Shown in pieces: positions 1-5,096 of a DNA stretch of 5,950 bases (position 1 is the stretch's first letter; every line of letters begins with the position of its first letter). This stretch comes from Desulfobacteraceae bacterium (GTDB lineage: Bacteria > Desulfobacterota > Desulfobacteria > Desulfobacterales > Desulfobacteraceae). Where the stretch lies: assembly GCA_011390435.1 (NCBI GenBank), contig JAABSK010000181.1, forward strand, positions 1-5,950. The letters are read 5' to 3'. Under the pieces are notes generated by a model. It searched no databases and had not been told where the DNA came from. It worked only from the letters and a program-made list of their open reading frames with translations. Both the position numbers and the translations under genes were made by a program.

Positions 1-974
1 TCTCTGAGGGGGGGAATTTTCAGGGTAAAGGTTTCCAGCCGGTAAAACAGATCTTCACGAAAATGCCCCGTTCGTACGTCTTCTTCAATATCCTGATGGG
101 TGGCAGCAAGGATGCGGACATCGACCCGGTGTTCACGGTTTTCTCCCACACGGCGGACTTTCCCGTCCTGAAGGATGCGCAGCAGCTTTGCCTGAAGGAA
201 CAGCGGCATTTCTGAAATTTCATCCAACAGCAATGATCCACCCCTGGCATCGGCAAAAATGCCTTGACGGCTTTTCTGTGCGCCGGTAAATGCGCCCTGG
301 GCATGGCCGAACAATTCACTTTCCATCAGGTTTTCTGGTATTCCAGCGCAATTAATGGGAAGAAAGGGGCCGTCAGCATATGGACTTTCTTTGTGAATCG
401 CCTGTGCCACCATCTCTTTTCCGGTTCCGCTTTCGCCAAGGATCAACACCGGCCCCCGGGCAGCAGCCACCTGCCGGATCTGCTCAAAAAGCTGCCGCAT
501 GGGGGGACTTTGCCCGTAAATGCCATGAAAGCCTTTTTCCGACAGAAAACCGCGCATCTGCAATACGGTTTCTTTCAGGCGGTTTTTTTCCAGGATGCTG
601 TTGACAGCCAGGATAAAATGTTCCAGGTCCAGGGGTTTGGCCAGAAAATTATCCGCACCGGCTTTTAAAGCTTCCACTGCCCTGGAAATTGTACCAAACG
701 CCGTGATGATCAAAAATCCCGGCATGGCTGCCAGGTTTTGGGTTTGAATGGTTTTCAGCAGGGTCAGTCCATCCATTCCAGGAAGTTTCAGATCACAAAC
801 GATCAGGTCTGGTTGTGCCGTTTCAAGGGCCTGCAGTGCCTGTTCTGCTGTCGGCATCCATGTGCTGCAAAGGCCGATATCCTGAATTTCTTCGCATAAA
901 AGGCTGCCAAGGGCCTTATCGTCTTCAATAATCCATACCTGTTTTTGTTTTCCGGAAAGGGTGTCGCAGGTCAT
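1..974 (-). CDS. Sigma-54-dependent response regulator (receiver + AAA+), C-terminus beyond the window
   Basis: NtrC/ZraR-type cytoplasmic activator that, once phosphorylated, remodels sigma-54 RNA polymerase using ATP. The reverse-strand frame is open from ATG at 974 to the edge (324 full codons). The receiver spans about residues 12-127: acidic pocket E17-D18-D19, phospho-acceptor D61 (in VCDLKLPGMDG), T91 and K113 (AKP). The AAA+ domain starts near 150: Walker A GESGTGKE (180-187), sigma-54 contact loop GAFTGA (227-232), Walker B LLLDEI (248-253), sensor I AATH (290-293, with H where N is commoner), and arginine-finger region FREDLFYRL (305-313). Family members are usually about 450-470 residues, so the end of the AAA+ domain and the Fis-type DNA-binding helix-turn-helix, if present, lie off the window. 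The start is supported by AAAGGA about 10 nt upstream. It begins 6 bp after the kinase stop and is surely co-transcribed with it. Its target is probably the sigma-54 promoter at 2607-2623 (inferred). Confidence 0.96.
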   Translation of the reverse strand, partial: MTCDTLSGKQKQVWIIEDDKALGSLLCEEIQDIGLCSTWMPTAEQALQALETAQPDLIVCDLKLPGMDGLTLLKTIQTQNLAAMPGFLIITAFGTISRAVEALKAGADNFLAKPLDLEHFILAVNSILEKNRLKETVLQMRGFLSEKGFHGIYGQSPPMRQLFEQIRQVAAARGPVLILGESGTGKEMVAQAIHKESPYADGPFLPINCAGIPENLMESELFGHAQGAFTGAQKSRQGIFADARGGSLLLDEISEMPLFLQAKLLRILQDGKVRRVGENREHRVDVRILAATHQDIEEDVRTGHFREDLFYRLETFTLKIPPLR

Positions 975-980
975 CTGTTT

Positions 981-2492
981 TTATCCTTTTTTTATTACCA
1001 AAGGGAGTGTCTCAGGACAGGCCTGTAATGACAGATGTAATCGGAAACAGGCGCCGCCCATGGAGCTGTTTTTCACCTCGATGCGGCCGTCATGATCTTC
1101 GGCCACGGCATGAACAATAGACAGGCCCAGCCCGGTTCCATTTCCAACGGTTTTGGTGGTGTAAAACGGTTCAAAAATCCGGGATCTGTTTTCCAGGGGA
1201 ACGCCTGGTCCATCGTCATCCACACAGAATACCAGTTCATCAGAATTCAGTTGCCAGGTCAGTCGGACATTCCCTTCCGGCGTGCTCTGGATGGCATTTT
1301 TCAGCAGGTTGGTTAATGCCTGCTGAACCTTTATCACATCCATCATGACCAGTGTTTTTTGGTCAGAGGGGGTCTGATGGATGACAGTCTGGTTGTCCTG
1401 GGCAGTTTTCCGAACAGATGAAAGTGCGGATTCACAGAGCTGGGAAGGATTGATGGCTTTGCACCGGAGCGGATTCTGGCGGCTGAAATCCAGCAGTTGT
1501 TTGATAATATATTCCATTCTGCCCACTTCGTGACGGATCGTGCTAAAAACCTGCTGAAGGTCTGATGGCAGGTGCCGGTCGCGTTGTGCCCGCTGGGCTC
1601 TGCCGCCGATGGTGCTCAAAGGGGTTCCCAGTTCATGCGCAGTCCCGGCTGCAAATCTGCCAAGAGCAGCCAGTTTTTCATTCTGCCTGAGTTGTTTTTC
1701 AAGCTCATTTTGTTTTTTGCGTTGTTCCATAATGGTTTTCTGGGCAGCATCAATACTGTTGAGCATGGTATTGAAATTTTGCCCCATGAGCACAATTTCC
1801 CTGGGGCCGCGATGTTTGAACCGATGGCTGCGGTCGCCGCCGGCAACACGGGCCATGCTGGATGTCAGTTGTTTGAGGTGTCCGCCGATGGCACGGTGGT
1901 GCCCATACAGGACCAGTCCGGAAAGCATCAGCATCAGTAGCGACAGTAACAGTGCCGCATTGATTCTCAGACGGTGAAAACTTTCAATAAATTCACTTTT
2001 TTTCCGTGTCAGCTGCAGAATGCCGTTCATGTTGCCGTTACTGTCTGTCAGCGGCAGAAAATATGAATACACCTGTCGACCGGCAATCTGTTCATATTTT
2101 CCCTGTTTTTTTCCGTCTGCTGTCAGTTGGTTGAGTTTGTCCGGTTCAGGAATGGATGTTTTTTCGCCTAAATTCAGAATGTTTTTTCCGGTATTATCGT
2201 AAACATACGCGCTGTAGACCCGCCCAATGGAAAAAACAGACTGGAGAGATTGCTGCATGCTTCCCATCCGTTCTTTTTCCAGGGCATAGCTCAAAGGCTG
2301 CCGTACGGCCCGGGCAACGAGCTCCAGGTCTTTTTGCATCTGTTTTTCCACAATGGTTTCAACAAAATTCAGTGCAAGGTATCCAAAAATTCCCAGAGCA
2401 AGGGCCATGGGCAGCATGATGTAAACCAGCAGTGCGGTCCGTAAGCCAACAGAATTGATCCGGTATCGTGTCATTTTGACAATATAGCACAT
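981..2492 (-). CDS. Membrane sensor histidine kinase with periplasmic sensor, HAMP, HisKA and HATPase domains
   Basis: Inner-membrane kinase that autophosphorylates and passes phosphate to the response regulator encoded just downstream. Visible order (503-residue numbering): TM1 about 18-45; periplasmic sensor about 46-177 with PDC/Cache-like strands (around YSAYVYDNTG and VYSYFLPLTD; fold inferred); TM2 about 178-197; HAMP about 198-252; coiled coil about 250-275; HisKA H-box AAGTAHELGTPL with phospho-acceptor H286; HATPase_c N-box NLLKNA (N399), G1 DDDGPG (425-430), F-box IFEPFY (439-444) and G2 GNGTGLGL (450-457). All catalytic boxes are intact. The HELGTPL wording resembles RegB/PrrB-type H-boxes. 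The start is uncertain: ATG 2492 has only a weak GTGA three bases upstream, and ATG 2474 (M7) has no Shine-Dalgarno but lies where a sigma-70-like promoter would begin transcription. The stimulus is unknown; the divergent envelope proteins suggest an envelope or periplasmic signal. Confidence 0.95.
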   Translation of the reverse strand: MCYIVKMTRYRINSVGLRTALLVYIMLPMALALGIFGYLALNFVETIVEKQMQKDLELVARAVRQPLSYALEKERMGSMQQSLQSVFSIGRVYSAYVYDNTGKNILNLGEKTSIPEPDKLNQLTADGKKQGKYEQIAGRQVYSYFLPLTDSNGNMNGILQLTRKKSEFIESFHRLRINAALLLSLLMLMLSGLVLYGHHRAIGGHLKQLTSSMARVAGGDRSHRFKHRGPREIVLMGQNFNTMLNSIDAAQKTIMEQRKKQNELEKQLRQNEKLAALGRFAAGTAHELGTPLSTIGGRAQRAQRDRHLPSDLQQVFSTIRHEVGRMEYIIKQLLDFSRQNPLRCKAINPSQLCESALSSVRKTAQDNQTVIHQTPSDQKTLVMMDVIKVQQALTNLLKNAIQSTPEGNVRLTWQLNSDELVFCVDDDGPGVPLENRSRIFEPFYTTKTVGNGTGLGLSIVHAVAEDHDGRIEVKNSSMGGACFRLHLSLQACPETLPLVIKKG

Positions 2493-2509
2493 GTGTCACT
2501 TTAACACAA
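2481..2509 (-). promoter_or_regulatory. Putative sigma-70-type promoter for the kinase-regulator operon
   Basis: On the minus strand, TTGTGT (2509-2504, 3/6 to the -35 consensus) and TATATT (2486-2481, 5/6 to the -10 consensus) are separated by exactly 17 bp. Transcription would start near 2474, which is the A of the second in-frame ATG of the kinase, so the message could be leaderless. The first ATG (2492) would then lie inside the promoter spacer. The -35 match is weak and the region is AT-rich, so chance is possible. Confidence 0.4.
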
Positions 2510-2540
2510 TGTAATGGCAACTGGTGGCAGTGTCATGGCA
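2510..2540. promoter_or_regulatory. Candidate upstream activating site: direct repeat TGTMATGGCA, 21-bp period
   Basis: TGTAATGGCA (2510-2519) and TGTCATGGCA (2531-2540) match at 9 of 10 positions and are offset by 21 bp, two helical turns. A third TGGCA core sits between them at 2525-2529, so the core recurs at 10- and 11-bp steps on one face of the helix. The pair lies about 95-125 bp upstream of the transcription start expected from the sigma-54 promoter at 2607-2623, a normal distance for enhancer sites of NtrC-family activators. Binding by the neighbouring response regulator is inferred. A poor -24/-12-like string (2525-2540) overlaps the second repeat. Confidence 0.4.
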
Positions 2541-2606
2541 GGGCAGTTAAAAAAATATTTTGTTATTTCAGTAAGATAGGTTTTTGGGCAGCATAAATTT
2601 TTGTTT

Positions 2607-2623
2607 TTGGCATATATCCTGCC
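2607..2623 (+). promoter_or_regulatory. Putative sigma-54 (-24/-12) promoter for the small exported-protein operon
   Basis: The string TTGGCATATATCCTGCC fits the consensus TTGGCAC-N5-TTGC. The invariant GG (2609-2610) and GC (2621-2622) are 12 bp apart as required, the -24 box TTGGCA is intact, and the -12 box is CTGC rather than TTGC. Expected transcription start is near 2634, giving a leader of about 60 nt before the ATG at 2696. It faces away from a kinase-regulator operon whose regulator has an intact GAFTGA loop, which strengthens the call. I saw no convincing IHF site, but 2546-2606 is A/T-rich and likely bendable. Confidence 0.65.
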
Positions 2624-2695
2624 TCTGTTATTGGTATTGTCGGCGAACATCGTGTTATCCGGCTGAATTGTCATCTAACCCAAGGAGTAAAAAAA

Positions 2696-3067
2696 ATGAA
2701 ACAGTTTCAATTGAATCGTCGGGGAATTTTTCTGATCACCATCTGTCTGCTGCTGGCAGCCGCGGTATCTGTGGCAACTGCTCAGGACAATACCGAACCG
2801 GAACCGGTGAGTTCAGCAGACTTGGAAAATGTCGCTCTGGCCTATACCCAGATTCAAACCATCCATGGCCAGCTCCAGCAGTCTGCTCAGAGTGTTGAAG
2901 ATCCGGCTGAACAAAAAAAATTACAGGATCAGGCCAACCAGGAGATGATCATGGCCATAAAAGCATCAGACCTTGATGTTGAAACCTATACCAGTATCAT
3001 GGCCCAGATTCGGGTAGACGAGGATTTAAGGGCAAAGTTCATTCAAAAAATAAATGGAATGCAATAG
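2696..3067 (+). CDS. Small periplasmic DUF4168-like protein (first of tandem pair)
   Basis: 123-residue exported protein of unknown function. The N-terminus is a Sec signal peptide: a basic n-region with K2, R8 and R9, a hydrophobic core at about 11-27, and a likely cleavage after A29 in ATA-QDN, leaving a mature protein of about 94 residues. Residues 38-123 are predicted helical and glutamine-rich. They carry a pattern I recognise as DUF4168: ADLE near the start, then IxxI, LQQ, EDPAE, a central N-x-x-M, and LD-x-x-TY-x-x-IM. There are no cysteines after the signal peptide and no visible catalytic motif, so a binding, chaperone-like or signalling role is more likely than an enzyme (inference). 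The start is firm: AAGGAG at 2682-2687, 8 nt from the ATG. It is 21 bp upstream of a paralogue, probably in one transcript from the sigma-54 promoter. By position it resembles ZraP beside ZraSR, but it lacks ZraP's sequence. Confidence 0.9.
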   Translation: MKQFQLNRRGIFLITICLLLAAAVSVATAQDNTEPEPVSSADLENVALAYTQIQTIHGQLQQSAQSVEDPAEQKKLQDQANQEMIMAIKASDLDVETYTSIMAQIRVDEDLRAKFIQKINGMQ

Positions 3068-3088
3068 CGAAAGGAGGATGTTTCAGTT

Positions 3089-3493
3089 ATGAAACAGGTT
3101 TTGTTGTCAATGATATGTATGGCGGTGCTGGCCGGCATGATTGCCGGGTGTGATTCTGGCGAATATATGGATCAGACCCCGTCGAACATGTCGACGCCCC
3201 CGTCTGAGCAAAGTGCATCCGCTCCTGCTCCCATCAGTGAGGCGGATCTGGAAAAAGCGGCATCTGCCAGCCTGGCCATCGACAGAATCAATGAGCGCCT
3301 GCAGCAGGATGTGCAGGCAACGGAAGATGCAACCGAGCGAATGGAGCTTCAGATCGAAACCAATAAAAAGATGGTTCAGGCAGCGGAAGAGGCCGGTCTG
3401 GATTACGGCACATACAACAATATTATGCAGGCCGTTCAAACCAATCCAATGCTTGAAGATCTGTTTGAACAGAAACGTCAGCAGCAGCAATAA
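3089..3493 (+). CDS. DUF4168-like lipoprotein (second of tandem pair)
   Basis: 134-residue lipoprotein paralogous to the preceding gene. The signal peptide ends in lipobox I-A-G-C with the lipidated cysteine at C21. The +2 residue is D22, which in enterobacteria signals retention in the inner membrane; whether that rule holds here is unknown. A Ser/Pro/Ala-rich linker (about 22-48) leads to a helical domain (49-134) that aligns without gaps to residues 38-123 of its neighbour, with about 32 of 86 positions identical by hand count. Shared landmarks are ADLE, LQQ, ED, N-x-x-M, LD, TY and IM. It ends in a glutamine-rich tail. AAGGAGG at 3071-3077 lies 11 nt before the ATG. An earlier ATG at 3078 reads only four codons. 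The likely setting is on the outer face of the inner membrane, near the kinase's sensor domain, as a partner or a different-compartment version of the soluble paralogue (inference). Confidence 0.9.
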   Translation: MKQVLLSMICMAVLAGMIAGCDSGEYMDQTPSNMSTPPSEQSASAPAPISEADLEKAASASLAIDRINERLQQDVQATEDATERMELQIETNKKMVQAAEEAGLDYGTYNNIMQAVQTNPMLEDLFEQKRQQQQ

Positions 3494-3499
3494 CCGATC

Positions 3500-3565
3500 T
3501 GACGCATCCCTTCTTCCTCCTGGACGGTGGTTTTCCCTCTGTCCGGGAGGATCATTTCTGCGTCA
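3500..3565. terminator. Nested hairpin between convergent genes, probable bidirectional terminator
   Basis: An 11-bp inner stem pairs 3515-3525 with 3541-3551 (TCCTCCTGGAC with GTCCGGGAGGA, one G-T wobble) around a 15-nt loop. A perfect 7-bp outer stem pairs TGACGCA (3500-3506) with TGCGTCA (3559-3565) across small internal loops. It fills the 58-bp gap between the lipoprotein stop (3493) and the MocR-regulator stop (3552), and the outer right arm uses the regulator's last codons. Neither strand has a good U-tract after the stem, so intrinsic termination would be imperfect; RNA 3'-end protection is another possible role. Confidence 0.55.
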
Positions 3566-4991
3566 TCATTCTGGTGATGATCTGTCCCAGTGTCTGGATT
3601 CCCTTTTCAACGGACCTGTCCCATTTGACGCCGCAATTGAGTCTGAGGCAATTGTGATATCGGCCGGATGTGGAGCAGATGGCTCCCGGCAGGATGGAAA
3701 TTTTCTCCTGATACGCCTGCTGGTAAACCTGCAGGGAATCAATTTTCGGATTCAGAGCGATCCACAGGCACATTCCCCCTTTGGGAAAGGTGATCCGGGT
3801 GTCTGGCGGAAAATACGTGGACACAGCAATGGCCATGGCTGACACCTGGTTTTTCAACCGGTTTCTCAACTGGCGCAGGTGGCGGTCAAATGCCCCGGAA
3901 GCCAGGAATCGTGCGGCAATCACCTGATTGATACCGGCAGTTGAAAGAAGGGTGTTGAGCTTCAACCGGGTCAAGATCTCCTTGTAGTTTCCCGGAATGG
4001 TCCAGCCGATTCTCAGCCCCGGCGCCATGGCCTTAGAAAAGGAAGCGCAGTAGAGGACATTCCCGGTTTGGTCCATGCTTTTAAATGTACTTGGCCGGGG
4101 ATGGGTGAAAAAAAGATCACCATAGATATCATCTTCAATAACAGGGACCTTGTATGTTGTGGCAATGTCAAGGACAGCGGCCTTGTTTTGTGCTGACATC
4201 ACTGATCCCAGAGGGTTCTGGAAATTTGAATTGAGCAGGCAGGCCTTGACCGGGTTGGTGGCAAGGGCGTTTTCAAAGGCCTGGGGATCCATTCCCTGTT
4301 CAGGGCAGCCGGGAATTTCAATGACATACATGTTCAAGTCTTCAATGAGCTGCAGAAAACCGTGAAAGACCGGTGATTCAACCAGGATCGTATCCCCTGG
4401 CCCTGCAACGGATCTCAGGCACAGACTGATGGCATCCAGGCAGCCGTTGGTGGTGATGATGTCCTCATACTCTACGGAACATCCGATTTCCACCATGCGT
4501 TTTGCAATGGCTTCCCGCAGGTCTTTGTTGCCTTCATAGTGATCATAGTGGCTCAAAAGAGTGTGGAGTTCGTCAGTCCGGATGGATTTGGCAATTCTGG
4601 ACAACGGTTTAAGAGGCAGCAGTTCGGTTGAAGGGATGGCTGCCCCCAGCTTCAGGATATCATCGGATTGAAGATCGGTGATGATCGCCTGGGCAAGGGT
4701 GTTGACCGTCACCCGCATGGGTCTCTGGGTAATCTTCTGGGTGGGTGGCTGTTTGAGCGGACTGCTGTTGAGATTTTTGACATAGAACCCGGATTTTTCC
4801 CTTGCTTCGATCCGGCCTCTTTTTTCCAGCTCAATATATGCCTGGTGAATGGTGGAAACACTCAGGCCCAGCTGGATATGCAGTTTTCTCAATGACGGCA
4901 GTTTTTCCCCGGGCAGAAAAACCCCTTTCAAGATACTGTTCTGGATATCGTCTGCAAGGGCCACATATCTGAAGTTGGCAGATGTGCTCAT
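3552..4991 (-). CDS. MocR-family transcriptional regulator (GntR wHTH + aminotransferase-like domain)
   Basis: 479-residue, full-length PLP-binding transcription factor of the MocR/PdxR group, cytoplasmic. The N-terminal GntR winged helix covers about 6-72, with the PGEKLPSLRKL and SVSTIHQAYIELEKRG signatures. After a linker (about 73-105), a fold-type I aminotransferase domain runs to the end: NFQNPLG (256-262, PLP-contacting N259), EDDIYGDL (286-293, D288 and Y290), Schiff-base lysine K320 in SFSKAMAPGLRIGW, and the carboxylate-binding arginine R450 in CLRLNCG. All PLP residues are present, so it likely senses PLP or an amino-acid adduct rather than catalysing transamination. Wording around the PLP sites is reminiscent of the YdcR subgroup. 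The start at ATG 4991 places the winged helix right after a short tail, but no Shine-Dalgarno is visible. It is divergent from the DMT transporter, its probable target, and converges with the lipoprotein gene. Confidence 0.95.
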   Translation of the reverse strand: MSTSANFRYVALADDIQNSILKGVFLPGEKLPSLRKLHIQLGLSVSTIHQAYIELEKRGRIEAREKSGFYVKNLNSSPLKQPPTQKITQRPMRVTVNTLAQAIITDLQSDDILKLGAAIPSTELLPLKPLSRIAKSIRTDELHTLLSHYDHYEGNKDLREAIAKRMVEIGCSVEYEDIITTNGCLDAISLCLRSVAGPGDTILVESPVFHGFLQLIEDLNMYVIEIPGCPEQGMDPQAFENALATNPVKACLLNSNFQNPLGSVMSAQNKAAVLDIATTYKVPVIEDDIYGDLFFTHPRPSTFKSMDQTGNVLYCASFSKAMAPGLRIGWTIPGNYKEILTRLKLNTLLSTAGINQVIAARFLASGAFDRHLRQLRNRLKNQVSAMAIAVSTYFPPDTRITFPKGGMCLWIALNPKIDSLQVYQQAYQEKISILPGAICSTSGRYHNCLRLNCGVKWDRSVEKGIQTLGQIITRMMTQK

Positions 4992-5025
4992 GATTTTTTT
5001 ATTTTGTTATGGTGATTTTTTTATT
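4991..5025. repeat. Perfect 13-bp direct repeat TGATTTTTTTATT, 22-bp period, at the MocR gene start
   Basis: Identical copies lie at 4991-5003 and 5013-5025, two helical turns apart. On the regulator's coding strand they read AATAAAAAAATCA, and the proximal copy ends on its start codon. MocR/GabR/PdxR proteins commonly bind direct repeats near their own divergent promoter, so autoregulation is plausible. Low complexity (a T7 run in each copy) is the main reason for caution. Confidence 0.5.
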
Positions 5026-5045
5026 CATCTGTATCTGTTATTGTG
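5005..5045. promoter_or_regulatory. Second direct repeat TGTTATKGTG, 31-bp period, candidate MocR operator
   Basis: TGTTATGGTG (5005-5014) and TGTTATTGTG (5036-5045) match at 9 of 10 positions and are offset by 31 bp, close to three helical turns. They lie in the 105-bp divergent region and are less A/T-monotonous than the 13-bp repeat, so they may be the better operator. The AT-rich TTTAATATATATT (5051-5063) just downstream could contain the transporter's -10 element (for example TATATT 5058-5063), but I find no good -35, as expected for an activator-dependent promoter. Confidence 0.35.
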
Positions 5046-5096
5046 TCGGATTTAATATATATTTGAAAAAAAATCAACACAAGACAGGATGAGAAA

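Noticed and set aside
264..668. Plus-strand open frame antisense to the response regulator
   Set aside because: It is a shadow of the regulator gene, whose opposite frame carries all receiver and AAA+ motifs; there is no ribosome-binding site or domain.
2525..2540. A second -24/-12-like string, TGGCAGTGTCATGGCA, on the plus strand
   Set aside because: GG/GC spacing is right, but the -12 box is TGGC rather than TTGC and the -24 box ends in G. It would give a leader of about 145 nt and it overlaps the repeat better explained as an enhancer. The site at 2607-2623 is stronger.
2696..2785. Twin-arginine (Tat) signal in the first DUF4168-like protein (NRRGIFL)
   Set aside because: The RR pair is present, but the spacing and the residues after it do not fit S/T-R-R-x-F-L-K, and a small cofactor-free helical protein is a normal Sec client.
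3078..3092. ATG immediately after AAGGAGG upstream of the lipoprotein gene
   Set aside because: It reads ATG TTT CAG TTA TGA, only four codons. Too close to the Shine-Dalgarno to initiate well, and more likely incidental than a regulatory leader peptide.
3107..3490. Minus-strand open frame covering the lipoprotein gene
   Set aside because: It lies entirely antisense to a gene with a clear lipobox, ribosome-binding site and paralogue; the composition is that of a shadow frame.
3141..3842. Long plus-strand open frame of 233 codons across the lipoprotein end and the MocR gene 3' end
   Set aside because: It runs out of frame through the lipoprotein gene and antisense to the MocR gene, crosses the terminator hairpin, and its translation has no family features.
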